A stretch of 64,000 bases of DNA from Magnolia sinica (GCF_029962835.1 NC_080577.1:1116001-1180000); one strand, 5' to 3'. Shown: positions 47,607-59,955, counted from the first letter of the stretch. Program-made: numbers and translations. The notes: generated by a model from the letters alone, not told the origin.

Positions 47607-49453
47607 CTTGATTTCGAGCCAACTTCTGTAGTACGATTGGCACGTAGGAGATTGTGTACAAATGGTTCACAGCCATCCGTTTAAGCTGGGCCGGAATCTA
47701 TAAATACTTTCAAAGTGGGATCGGGCCATTGATATTTTTCAACACAGATGCCATTCTATTTGAGGAAAGCTTTGGTGCATGACTAGGGTTCTTCTGGTGT
47801 CCATGCAACGAAGATGATGATAATTAAAGAAGAAAAAGAAGAAGAAAGGTCTATTCTAATTGGCATTTACCTTGATGGTGAATGAATTGAGCATGGTATC
47901 ATCAACCGTTCTGATGCTTGCATGGAGTATCTCGAGGGACAAGCCTTCAAGGGCGGTGATTATCTTCAGGACCTGGCCAGGAATCCTATGCGACATGGTC
48001 TTTAGAAGGACATTCGAACCTGCAGAAAACTTCACTTCCACATTGGCAACCAGCGATTTCGAGTTTGCACTGAGTCCTACAGCATTTTCAAAGAAGAAAG
48101 GTTCATGTGAAGTAACCATGGTGGGGGAGAGAGAAGGTTGATGCATCCTAGGGTCATAATTTCTAGTTGGTTGTGGGGTCCTTGGACTTATGGGTAAGCT
48201 TGCTCTAGAGCTCAGTTGTGGGGGCCTTGGGCTTAATGGTATGGATCTTGGGCTAAGAACTTCATTGTATGTTTTCTTTCGTTTCTTTGCTTCGAGGAAT
48301 TGTAGAACGTGTTGTAACTCTTTGATGAAATTCACAACTCCTTCGATCGTTGATGCTTGATCTCCCTATATATAATCAAAACCAAAAGAGAGAGAACACT
48401 ATTAGACACTACATGTAGGCATTAGGGCGCTTTCAGATGGCATGTAAATTTTGTGAATGGAGAAACTCAAAATCCTCTCTTCGGCATCTTAATTACCATG
48501 CATGTAATAGCACATCAAATATTTAATTAAAAAATAGGATTTGATTTTGATCCTAACCTTAAAGATTAGATTATAACGATGGAATCATAATCTTAAGAGA
48601 TGTATATATATCATAACAGGAGTAGATTGAATAGCGGTTAATTCAGTCCATTATGTAGGATATAGCTAGGAAGTGACTCAAGTTGTTGTGGCGCAAATTT
48701 TTAACTTATGTGGACAACCAAACAAGTAATTACAATTCATTGTTTTTCACGTTGGACCTGAAACGGTAGTAACTGCAATTTTGGAGCTATGATATTGAAT
48801 TAAGTTATTGCATCTGAACATCCAAACACTGCACAAGTATCAATCATGTATAAGTAGCACATAATGTTATAGGCAGCATTCACTACAATTGCAAAATCTT
48901 CTTCAAGAAGGTGAGATTCACTGAGGCCCAAATCTTTTTGTTGGGGCCCGCCCGAATGGCTGTACATCTTTTTCATCTTATAAAATTTGGTGGAGCTGTT
49001 CCACCTTTTAATTTAAAATTTTTTTTTTAAAAAAAAAAAAAAAAACAGGTGAGATTCACTTACTCTCTTTACATAAAAACAAGGCATCAGAGAGCGCAAG
49101 ACCGACAGATTCTGGTTCATTTGCTTCCTTCGGTTCCTCTCCACTGTAATGTGCGACATCCGTTGCGGTCCGTCCAGGGCTGCTACTTCTGAAGAAGTCG
49201 CAACACACAGCTTCCGCCTCTTGCAAGAAGTTGGGTTTTGGACGTCGATCTCAAACTCATGTTGGGTGCTCGATGGAATCGATATCTGTGGAACCAATCC
49301 TGTTGCATCAACTGTATCATTGAACAGAGCATTTTCGACAGTGCTGATGATGGCAAAGAAGTTTTCAGGGGAATGGGCAGCAGCCAAGTTGATGGTACAG
49401 AACTCTGGGTGGTCGAACAGTTCCGATAAGCTGTCTGCCATCTCAAAACCCAC
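47433..49453 (-). CDS. SPCH: SPEECHLESS-type bHLH transcription factor (stomatal lineage)
   Basis: SPCH, MUTE and FAMA are bHLH factors that act in the nucleus to start and advance the stomatal lineage, with SCRM/ICE1 as partner. Firm minus-strand exons are 49064-49453 (130 codons) and 47871-48365 (165 codons), joined in phase 0. The bHLH spans about residues 98-150: MSHITVERNRRKQMN supplies the His-Glu-Arg DNA contacts H101, E105 and R109, then LRSLMPCFYVKR, GDQAS and FIKELQHVLQ. Next comes LEAKKRKKTYNEVLSPR and a Ser-Pro-rich stretch (LSPR, ISPRTPQP, LSPT; about 167-212). That resembles the MAPK target domain that sets SPCH apart from MUTE and FAMA. The C-terminal ACT-like domain has VEVKFSAGSNVLLK and SHRIPGQVLKIITALEGLS, ending DDTMLNSFTIK. 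A donor follows that Lys. A tentative last exon is 47433-47606; unspliced, the frame stops at 47856. A second ATG at 49441 could be the true start. Confidence 0.9.
48923..49046 (+). mobile_element. 5'-truncated LINE tail in SPCH-like intron 1
   Basis: AGGTGAGATTCACT flanks the insert at 48909-48922 and 49047-49060. The insert carries CGCCCGAATGGCTGTACAT, related to the tail at 31.95 kb, and ends in a T/A-rich run. The right target copy lies 4 nt from the exon 1 boundary, so the insertion occurred almost at the splice donor but kept it. Confidence 0.82.
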
Positions 49454-49539
49454 CAGAATACTGCTTTTGCTACAGTGGAAACCGCTTATTGGGTTGGTAG
49501 TGTGGCAAAATTCTCAAATGAAGATGTAGAAAACACACA

Positions 49540-49552
49540 CGACCCTATAAAT
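49540..49552. promoter_or_regulatory. TATAAATA-like box upstream of the SPCH-like gene
   Basis: CCCTATAAATAAAG lies about 90 bp upstream of the first ATG. The consensus form is on the plus strand; on the gene strand it reads TATTTATA, which is weaker. It is the only AT box of this kind nearby. Confidence 0.25.
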
Positions 49553-49949
49553 AAAGAAGAAAAGAAAAGATGGTTATGATGAAAGTGAGGCCACAGCTAG
49601 TAATCATATCATGTCTGAAGTACTGAAGTGAAAACGACCAAACTAGCCGATGCGATCCGTTGGATGGAAACCCATGTGACAGAGAATCATAAGGCGGGCT
49701 CGAAGCTGAACTTTAAGATAGTGGTTGGGAATGGCCCCAGGCCCAACGTTGACAACATTTTTATCGAGATCCAAACCATGCCCTTGTCCAGGTTTATGGT
49801 GTGACCCGATTAGCTAATGGCTAGATATATTGACATGTGCACGTGAGCATTGTTGGAGTGATAAAGTCCATTGATATACATTGATACCCAGCGTTCTGAT
49901 AGCTTAAGCATTTAGAGTAAATGGTTATTTGACATTGGGTCAGAGGGGA

Positions 49950-51100
49950 AGGTCTTATGTGATTGATGGAACAAATGCTACTTGAGGGTGGAGGAAATCA
50001 AAGGTGGGCTCATGTGATAGATAGCACAAAAGCTACCTCTATGAACTAACCACTTTCTTGACTAGTTTGGATGGTTCAATCAAAGTGATTTTAAGAAGCT
50101 TGGCCATCAAAATGTGGGACATGCGTGATAAATTCAATCAAGATCTATTATCATACCTTTTCTATTATTAAATATGGGCCATACATTATAATTGATTGGA
50201 TGGCAAAAACCACTAATCGAAGTTGATTCCTAAGAGTTACAGTAAAACGTGATAATTACATGATAGATCATCTAGGTTAATGACTAAAACTTTTTCTGCA
50301 CAATCAATCTCTACCGCTTATTATTATTATTATTATTATTATATATCATTGATTAAATGGTTATAATCACCTAATCAAAGGGTTTCTTGGAAGTTATGGG
50401 AAATCAAATGGCGGCTTATATAATTGATGTTCATACCAAGATCTTTTCCACTACAACCTTTCAAGGCGGTTCATTTTCCTAGCCACTGATCATATGGTTA
50501 GAAATCATTTGAAGAAAGTGATTCTGTTGTAGTCATCTAATTAAAGGTAGCTAGTGCCTACATGATTGACTGTTCAAATCAACAAACAAACCCTTTTCAA
50601 CATAATGAACCTAGACCATCTATTTTCGTCACAATCAATTAAATGATCTGATCTAAGTGACTCTTGAGAGCTATGCTTAGTCAAACTAGGGGCTACATGG
50701 CAAATGGTCCAAATCATGATTAATTCATTTAAGCATAATGCATCTGAATTTTTTATTTTTTAACCTCTGATCAAATGGTTATAATGACCACCAGATTAAA
50801 GTAGTTCTTAAGATAATGTTCAATCAAATTTAAATGCAAAACATACATCCAAGATGGTTTAAATCAATTATCCAACCCTTTTAGCGTACTCAATAAGACC
50901 ATCCATTTTCTAAGCCATTGATTGGAATCATAATCACCTGATTAAAATAAATCTTTAAAAATTATACTCAATCAAAGGTGGGGCCTACATGATAAATGAT
51001 CCAAATCAATGAATAGACCTGTTTTAATATAATCCATTTGGATCATTCATTTTCTTAACTCCATTAATCACATGGTTACAGCTAATCAAAGTGGTTTATA
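49950..51100 (+). repeat. Degenerate tandem monomers
   Basis: Six to eight loose units of roughly 130-150 bp share the order GATCAAATGGTTATAATCACC, AAAGTGATTCTTGAGAGTTA, AATCAAAGGTGGGGCCTACA, TGATAAATGGTCCAAATCA and TTTTAATATAATCCATTTGG, each with heavy substitution. It is upstream of the SPCH-like gene and resembles a decayed satellite. Confidence 0.6.
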
Positions 51101-53035
51101 TATGCCATCCAATCCATTCATACGACTGTTTCACCAAAATCAAGGTACCCTCCAAATACCATGCCACTTTGAAACACCGGTGCACCAAAAAGCTTTGCAG
51201 GGACCACCTATGTCCGGATGACATCCACAATGTAGTGGGCCCAATCTGATCATAGGATATAACCAAATAATGTAATTTTTGGATCATGATACATATAAAG
51301 TGGTACGCAGAACTTGGACAGTTTAATTCGACTACTTATATGATATGTGCAATTTTAAATAATTTCAAAGTGCCTGCGTATCATACCTCACACTCTCTGC
51401 CAGTCTTGTGTTTTTCAAACGACAAGGGATTGGTCTAGGAATGCAGGAAAAGTAGGTGGTTTGTGGTGGTCAGTCGTGTACCAATGGGCATGGATTGTGA
51501 CCGAAAATTCCCGTAATGTGGGCGAATAAATGTTTAATGAGACAACGCAGGGACAACACTGAATTAAATGAGACCCAACATCGCATCTAAGGATATTTCA
51601 ATCCAAAAAAGACTTGGCAAAACGGTCCACCTGCAATGGTCCTGGAAAGATCGACGGTTTAAGTTTAGCAGATTAGTGAATCATGGGCCCCCACTTGTCA
51701 GCTGTTCAACTCTGAATATACCATATAAAGCCTCTTTTCTAGGAACACGTGGAATATATGCATTCCGACGCCTGTCGTAGGAACTCGGTGGCCCATTTGT
51801 AAGTGGATCATAGTTTAAAAAAATTACATCCATCGAGCAATCCCAACCGTCCAATTGATGGTTATCAATCAAATACATCATTTAAAAAATGGTGGTAATG
51901 AATTTCAGCTGAGAAGTATAATGTTCAGTCCACAATCCATCAATAATTAAACCGACGATCTGATCTGGATGGTCTAGATTGCATACACTGTACTGTGCAT
52001 ACGGTGGAAGAGTTGCACATAAGGTGTACCATTTTTCATGCGTATGATAATTCAAACAAAGCATCCTGTTGTTTCAGCCGTCAGTTGGCCCGTGACCAAG
52101 ATCGCCTTTGATAGGACTATATTAATTAGCGGCCAAATAAATGGACCTTTTGGATCCGTTGCTGTTTCTTTTTTTGTCGTTTAGTGTTTGTTTGTATGCT
52201 CCCAATTAAAGGACTACGACAATCCAGGCCTTAAGGCTCATACAGTGGCCCAGCTTGCAATTGGACGGTTCTGATCTCGACGTGTGCAGAGAAAAAGTAC
52301 TCGAAAGTGCTTCCCGAGGGAGGTACGAGAGTCTCAGATCTTTGATGATGGGAAGCCTTTTAACTGTTAAACACTGCAGGCACAGCATTTTCGTGCTCAT
52401 TATTTTCCCTTTCTATGCAAGGAGGGGTGGAGCCCACCTGGGTCTGTCTACGACATCTGGTCCGTCCATTAGTGTCTGTCCACCATAAATAGAGGACGCA
52501 CTAAAATTTATGCCGACCCAACGATCATGTTAGTCCCAACTGAGTTTGGTGGTTTTCAACAGTAGGGGTTTTTTTTTTCCCCCTTGTAGTGTGTGGCTCA
52601 CCTAATGATAGTATAAGTAGTGGTTTTTTTTTTTTTTTTTTCCCTGTAGTGTGTGGCTCACCTAAATCTGATATTAGGAATCACATTATCATGATTGAAT
52701 CTGATCCGTGGTTTTGGTTTGTTTGGATGTCACAAACGCAATGCAGTGGGGCTCACCATAGGAAACAGTGGACAACTATCTGCAAACCTGGAAAGTCAGG
52801 TAGGGCCCACTGTACTGATGAATAGCCTGATTTTTGAGGAACCCAAGTTTCATTGGGAGGAGACCCTGACGTACAGGTTACGCCATAAACACGCCCGGTG
52901 GACCTACTCTCAAACACCAAACTCAGCAACGGCTAAAATTTTGTGTTTGAGTAAATTCATTTATCTCATGATTGAGATGAGCCGATCAAAATAAAATTTG
53001 GGCCTTGGTCAATCAATGGAACTGTTTATGGGATA
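51101..53035. other. Intergenic, no supported gene
   Basis: No recognised coding region. Two T-rich units each followed by TAGTGTGTGGCTCACCTAA lie at 52570-52610 and 52625-52665, a local duplication. GTGGGGCTCACC and GTAGGGCCCACTG fragments near 52745-52810 are MITE-like. Confidence 0.5.
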
Positions 53036-53430
53036 TGTTGGGGAAAAAACACGAAGTCTGAGGCAATGTGTTAGATCGAGATGAGACAAAGTCTAGAGGA
53101 GAGACTTAGCTCAGATTCCTGGGAAACGAATCCCGACCGACACCTTAAGAGTCAGGTCGAGCCGAGCGAGGAAGAAATGGTGTAAGCTTAAATACCGCTC
53201 CGAAAATCTTGTGAAAGGATTCTCGATCCAGAGGATCTTGGGATCAGGAAGTATCCGTAAGCAGATTATGACTAAATCAAATCTCCTAGAAATCAGGGAA
53301 AGAATCCTCATACGGCGGGATCTTCTCTCTCCTATAAATGAAAAACAGTACTGCACTTAATATGGGCGTCTGAAAATTCCACGATGCTCACTAGCTCTCT
53401 TTCGATCAATATTGATTGCTGAGTGCTGTG

Positions 53431-56400
53431 TAGGGGTGTCAATGTGCCGGGTTGACCCATCGTGCTTTCGTGTCTGGCTCATCTCCAGCTGGGATTCGGT
53501 TGAAGTTTCAGGCTTGAGGCCCGAGCTCGGGTTTGAATTTCAAGCCCGTTTTTTTATATTAAGCTGGTCTTGGACTAAAACATCCGAAAGCCCGACGGCT
53601 CTCCAGCTTGTTTGACTTTAAAGAAATTCGAAATTTTAAAATATGATTTAAATCGTTTCCGTGATTTTGGAGGTTCAGAGGGCAAAAGTTACTTTTGGAA
53701 TGAATTTGCCAGCTTGGGCGGGCCCATCCCAGTGTTTATGTGAGATCCATGCAGACCAATGGATGTGTCACTCAATTTTAGGCTGAGAATCTAAAGATCA
53801 GCCTCGGCCATATTTAGGTGAACCGTACGATTTAAAATAATCTGTAAGTCACTCCAAATTGTTTCCATCACATGGTCCGTGAATAATGGATAGACCTGAT
53901 ATTTGGGCCCCACTCTTACGTTTTAGTGCAGTATCTAATGGTGGGCCATGAAAATATCAAAGGTGGATGTCTCTCTAATAACCATTTCACTTGTTGTGGG
54001 TGCCATCCTGAAATTTTTATGGTTAAAATAAATTAGGATTACACATCTAATGGACGGAGTGGATCTTAAATACTCATCATGATGGGTCCCCTAAAAAATA
54101 TAAGGTCGGCCTCCTTGAGAAAAATTTGCTCTCCTTCTCACTAAAAAAATCGGGAAAGTGGGTTATTACTTGGGTGGGCTCCACCTTTGTGTTGGTGTTA
54201 AATCCATCTGATGATCAGATTTATCACATCCTATGTTTGGCTCATGACTCAAAACTCGGGGGCATCCTTAATTCAAGTGGGCCACACGATAGTAAGCAGT
54301 GCACAAGATAATGGTAACCTTCTGAATTGTTTCCCTTGGTGTGGACCACCTAAATCACAAATTAACTTGATTTTTGGGCATTATACCTAAATATTGGTTT
54401 GTCATCTAACAGTAAAAGTTGATTTCATATAATCATCACCTTGGTCCCCATGAGAATCAACAGTAGACTTCTCTCTTGCAATTCTTTCCTTTTGTGTGGC
54501 CCACTTTAACCCCGGGACAGTTTAATTTTTTGTCCCTTAGCTTAAAGTGGGATTACACATCCAATAATCAGAGTAGATCTCATATACACATCACGGTTGG
54601 TCTCATTAAAATTCAAGGGTGTGCCTCGGCATGCTCATGTGTGTGTGTATATATATAGATATAGAGTAACAATCTCCCACAAACTATACTGTAAAGATTT
54701 TATGTGTGAGCCTTCATATAAGCCGTGAGATGAGAAGAGCGGATTCAGCTGCATTGAGAGAGAGAGTCTTAAAAAAAAAAAAAATAAGACTTTCTCTTAT
54801 GCCCGTGAAAACTCATGGAATTGCATGCTGATTTCATGCAAAAGCCTTTCATTGGAAAATCTTGTGTAAGGATTCTTTGTGGGGCCCACTATAATGTTTG
54901 TGATAAATCCAATCCGTCCATCCGTTTTTCGAAATCATTTTCCGACATGCGACGAGAAATGAGGAGGATCCAAAAATTAAATGGGCCACATGAGAGGAAA
55001 CAGTGGGGATTTAGTAACCACCGTTGAAACATTCATAGGGCAACAAAAGTTTTGTATCAGTTTATGTTCTTGGTGTTTTCATTTTATCTCAGTGAAAATG
55101 ACCTTATAAACGGTTTGGATGAAATATAAACACCAAGGTGGAGCCTATGAAGGTTTCAATGGTTAGCATTCCTTTCCCACAGTTTCATCTGGTATGACCC
55201 ACATGAATTTTGGATCCTCCTCATTTTTTGTATAATGTCCTCAAATGATATCTTAAAACGAATAGATGGTTTAAATTTCATACAAAGATTACAGTGGCCC
55301 CACATAGAATCCTTATGGGGATATTCGTGGGAAAGGCTTTAGCAGGAAATCAACGTCCGTGGGTTTGGCAAATGCACTGGCTACTCCCCCGCCACCTGAG
55401 AATGGGAGATGGTAGGTGCTATGTGGACCCCACCATGATGTATGTGTTTCATCTACACCGTTTATCTGTTTTTGTAGATCATTTTATGGTAATGAGACTA
55501 AAAATGGGGTATATCCTAATCTCAGGTGGACCACATTACAGGAAACAGTGTTGAATGGGCATCGACCATTAGTTTTTTTTTGGGGGGCCATAAAAGTTTT
55601 GTATCAAGCTTATCTTTGTTTTTTCCCTTCATATGGGTGTGTATGACCTAATCAACATATCAGATGTCAAATAAACAGTACAGTAGGCCTTAGGATGATT
55701 TTAATGGTGGACATCACTCTTCCCACTTTTTTCTGTGGTGGGGTCCACTAAAGCTTTTGATCTGCCTCATTCTTTGAATAATGCCATAACATAATATGAT
55801 CTCTCAAAATGGATGGACAGTGTGGATATAATACATACATCATGGTGGGACCCACGTAACTTGGTGACGTGACTTCGTCTACTCAACCTCTCGTTAAGTA
55901 ATCGGTGTCCTACTCCGAGGAAGCGGATTGGCTAGTGTATCACTCCAGCTATACTGCTGGTGTATTAATGTTAAGGTATATTATATCCAAAACGTCCATC
56001 CATTTGGCAAGCCCGTCTTAAGGCTTGAGCCAAAAGATAAGACAGATATAAAGATCAAGTAGACCACACTTCAAAAAGCAGTTGGGGATTAAACATCTAC
56101 CATTGAAACCCTTTTGGGGGTCACAGAAGTTTTTGATCAATATATAATTTGTTTTTCCTTGTCATCTATGTATTTGTGATCTTAGTAATAGATTGGATGG
56201 AAAACAAACATTATGATGGGCCCTACGAATTTTTTAATGGCGAAAATCATTGTCCTCACTACTATTTTTAGTGTTTTCCATTTGAGCTTTGGATATGATT
56301 CATGTTTTGATCAACCTTATAAATTGATCTCAAAAAATGGATGAACGGTGTGGATATAATAAATAAATCATTGTGGGGTCATGTAACTTTGATCTCCTTT

Positions 56401-57456
56401 GGCAACTTGGAGCTCGAGGAGCGTTGGCCCTTGTCTTCGCGCGATATCTACACCAGCTATATAACTGGTGTGTGGTACACCAACCAAAGTTTCTAACAGT
56501 GATTAACACCCAGCAGGCCACCACCATTGATTTTTTAATGGGGCCCACTGTAATAAGGCAGCTGAAATCTACTCCAACCATTAGATTTTCATGCTAGGTT
56601 ATACTTATGGAAAAACAATGGGGTTGACCAGTGATTCAAGTGGGCCATACAAGGAAACAGTTGCGAGAGAGAGAGACGTCCACCTTTGATATATTTACAA
56701 GGTTCAGTGAGATGATTATATGAAATCCACTCCAACCATTAAATACCACACCAAAATGTAGGACTAGGGCCCAAATATCAAGCGCATTCATTATCCAAGT
56801 GGGCCATAAAAATGAAAATAGTTGGAGGGTGAGCATTGACCTATATCATTTTTCCAATTGTGTGGTCTATTTGAAAAATGGATGGGAGTGATTTTTGGGT
56901 ATTGGGCCTAACATGAGGTAACACACCTTTTGATCGGGGTGGATTTTCACATAAAATCATGATAGGGCCCACTCAAGGCAGCAACCCAATCGAATTGAGT
57001 TTCCCTGTTAAAGAAATAAATAAAATAATATATAGTTACTCCCAAAAGCCATATTTGTCTTTCTCACCTCCGATTACTCATTCCATCTCTCTCACCACTG
57101 GGCACTCCTTCAATCTCTCTCTATGCTCAATTGCAGCAAGTTTGCATCTCTTCTTTCTCTCTCTTGATTGCAGGGCCCACTAAATGCACAGATCAAATAT
57201 CATAAGATTAACGTGCTGTGAGCCCCATCTAATCCATAAGATAAACCTGCAGTGGGCCACCAAAACGGCCCTTCCTTTACCAAACATTATTCGAACTCGG
57301 GCTCAGCCGGGCCATATATAAATACTCAGGGCCGAGCTCGGGCTGAAATACTTTGGCCTGTCACGAGCCCGAGCCGAGCTTGGGCTTCATTTAAACAACG
57401 TGGGCCAGGCTTAGATAGAGATTGGCCCGGCCCTAACTCGGCTGTTGACACCCCTA
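53431..57456. mobile_element. 4.0 kb hAT-like element, non-autonomous
   Basis: TAGGGGTGTCAA at 53431 and TTGACACCCCTA ending at 57456 are perfect 12 bp inverted ends. They are flanked by GTGCTGTG (53423-53430) and GTGCTATG (57457-57464), an 8 bp target duplication with one change, as hAT elements make. Both ends have GC-rich subterminal text (CCCGAGCTCGGG on the left; CCGAGCTCGGGC and GAGCCCGAGCCG on the right). No transposase frame is seen. The centre is filled by three or more GTGGGCCCACC MITE copies. Confidence 0.8.
54830..56380. repeat. Cluster of three GTGGGCCCACC palindromic MITEs
   Basis: The copies lie at about 54875-55315, 55417-55855 and 55960-56380, each with paired arms. Left arms read like GTGGACCCCACCATGATGTA and CAGGTGGACCACATTACAGG; right arms read like ACATACATCATGGTGGGACC. 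All three sit inside the hAT-like element. Confidence 0.65.
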
Positions 57457-57521
57457 GTGCTATGGCCGACCCTGCCAAAATCAGAATTTTAAATATACTT
57501 GGCCCGTTGACAGCCCCAACA

Positions 57522-59350
57522 AGTGCAGATACTCTGTAATGAAGTCAAGAGAATTCATGTGCCATGGATTCTCACTGGTACAGGTCATTGCTGATGACAC
57601 CATGTCACAAAATAAGCAAATATTCTCTCTCCTTGGTGGATTGTGCACTAGACACCACATCTTTAATTGTGTGGAACTCCTGTGGGCCCCATTATAATTT
57701 ACATGTTAGATTCCCACTGTCTATCAATTTTTCTGGATCATTTTAGAGTATAAGCTCAGAAATGAGGCACATGCAAAGCTCAAGTAGACCACACTATATA
57801 AAACAGTGGGGATTGAACAAATTATTGTTGAAACCTTCCCAAGGCCAATCATGGTGTTTATTTGCCATCTAACCTATTAATAAGGTCACACAGGCTTGGA
57901 CGAAGGAAAAACACTAATATCAGCTTGATCAAAACCTTCCATAGCCCCAAGAAGTTATCAACGGTAAGAATCCAATTCCCACTTTTCCTTTAATGTGGCC
58001 AACTTGAGCCTTGTATTTGTGTTATCTTTTTTGTCTTATACTTATAACTTTCGAAAATAATTATGATCCTATTAGAGGTTCTGGAAACAATTACAATCTG
58101 AGTATAGAGATCCCGAGAACTATTATATTTGATTATAAGTCTCCTAAAATGATATGGAAAAATGGATGAACAATGTAGATATAATACATACATCATGATG
58201 GGTCCCCTTAGTTTCACATATACACACTTTGGGTTTTCTTCTCTCATAAACACATAGCAGGCAAAAGCATTTCTTGATGTCTAAATTTTAGGTGCGGCCC
58301 ACAATGATATATTTCTTAGATCCACATTGTCTATTTAATTTTCATATTATTCTAGGATATGAGCTCAAAAATATGACAAATCCAAAACTATAAGTGGACA
58401 ATACTAGAAGAAACAGTAAGAATTGACGCACACTTGTCCAAAACTTCTTGAAGCCTAAGAGGATCCGGTGAAGTTGATATTTGTGTTTTCCCTTCTTTCA
58501 TGTCCTTCTGACCTTATAAAGATATTAGATGGCAAATAAACCTCACACTTGGCCTTAAGAAGATTTCAACAATAGTTCGTTCCATCATTTATAAGCTCAT
58601 TCGAATGATCTAGAAAAATTGATAGAGAACATGGATATAACACATAAATCTTAGTAAGGCCATAGAAATTCCACATGTTATTGAAATTACACAGCTAGCT
58701 AAAATTTAGACTTAGTGTTATGCTTTCAATGTAATTTCTAAGTTACATTTCATCTGTAAATTTAACACTCCCACACACATGATTTTCCATTTTCCTGGCT
58801 TCCGTGAGAGAATATATTAACGTTTTATCATTCTTTGATACCATGTCAAACAACCACTTGCCCTAAAAGCTCGAGCTATCATATGAAGGGACTTCAATAC
58901 CTCATGTGGTCAGTTTGGATTTGAGAACAGGCCACATGTATATCTCATAATGGAATTATGTCGTGCAGCACCGGACCACAGATAATGTCGGCACCCTGTT
59001 CGACAAACGTGATTGCAGCTATAACCTTGGGGTCTACTTTGATGAACACAATCCATATCCATGCCTTCCATCTGTTTTTGCAAGTCATAAATAATAGCGA
59101 ATGATCCCAATAAATGAAGCAAATGCACATTTGTTATGGACCACACATTCGTATCAGTGGTCATTGAAGGTCCAACATTAAATAGTTGCCCTTGGTTTAC
59201 TGAAGTGTGCAAATCTCTATCCAGGCCTCATGAATGGAAATACATGAAATTGTTGAATTGCAAGCGAGTACGAGTACCGCATGCATGTGCACATGCACAC
59301 CTTTCATGCAGGTGTATTACCTGAAGAATACATAATCTATAAGACTAAAT
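57522..59350. repeat. Repeat-rich stretch with two more GTGGGCCCACC MITEs
   Basis: Copies lie at about 57676-58208 (GTGGGCCCCATTATAATTTA to CATACATCATGATGGGTCCC) and 58285-58665. The rest to 59.35 kb is unassigned; no gene is supported. Confidence 0.55.
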
Positions 59351-59955
59351 TAGGGGTGTACACCAACCGAGCTAGCTCAGTTAGCTCGCTTGACTCGACT
59401 CGAAAAAGCTCAATTCAACTCGGTTCGAAGTTGAGTTCGAACCGAGTTGAACTGATTTTTTGAGCTCGAAAATGAGTTCGAGCAAGCCCCAACTCGACTC
59501 AACTCGGATCGAATCCACTCGAATCCAACTCGAATTGAACCAGTTCGGTGACTCGGTTACTTTGCCATTAATGTTGCTCACCAACTGTTCGATAAAATGA
59601 CTCAACGAAATGTGGCTGGTGGCAAGCAAGGTTTGTACATGAAATAAATACCTTTTTTAAAAAAAAGAAAAAAAGCTTTTTAAGTTACTTAGAAGTGTTT
59701 GATAAAATACCTATAAACTCATTTCCTCTGTTTGTAAAATAGTAGGATTTTGAAGTTATAGTTCAGGTGTTTGTGGAAATGCCTCAATGGCGAACTTTGC
59801 TCGCTCTTGGCTCGAACTCGGCCCAAGCTACTGACCGAACCGAGCTAAGCTGGCCAATTAGGCTCGAGGACCAAGCCGAGCCAAGTTCGAGCTGAGGTAA
59901 GCCAGTGTTCGAGCCGAGTTGAGCTAAGGCCAGCTCGACTCAATGTACACCCCTA
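59351..59955. mobile_element. 605 bp hAT-like MITE with CTCGAGC-rich body
   Basis: TAGGGGTGTACA at 59351-59362 and TGTACACCCCTA at 59944-59955 are perfect 12 bp inverted ends. The body near each end is rich in GAGCTCG, CTCGACTC and CCGAGC. AAGACTA lies next to both ends but not flush with the left one, so the target duplication is unclear. It has no coding capacity. Confidence 0.75.

Larger units (their letters stand above)
53036..57521 (+). mobile_element. LTR fossil (about 450 bp) interrupted by a hAT-like element
   Basis: TGTTGGGG at 53036 and CCCCAACA ending at 57521 are perfect 8 bp inverted ends. The LTR body is 53036-53430 plus 57465-57521, with a TATAAATG box at 53333. The long interval between is a separate DNA element with its own target duplication. 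No internal retroelement region is present, so it is a solo LTR. No matching 5 bp flank was seen. Confidence 0.68.

Noticed and set aside
47871-49453. FAMA or MUTE as the identity of the bHLH gene
   Set aside because: MUTE starts almost at the bHLH and lacks a long N-terminal part, and FAMA has a much longer one. The Ser-Pro-rich region after EVLSPR is the SPCH mark.
57252-57539. 95-codon frame rich in Gly, Pro and Ala
   Set aside because: It lies over the GC-rich end of the hAT-like element and the LTR edge; the composition comes from the repeats.
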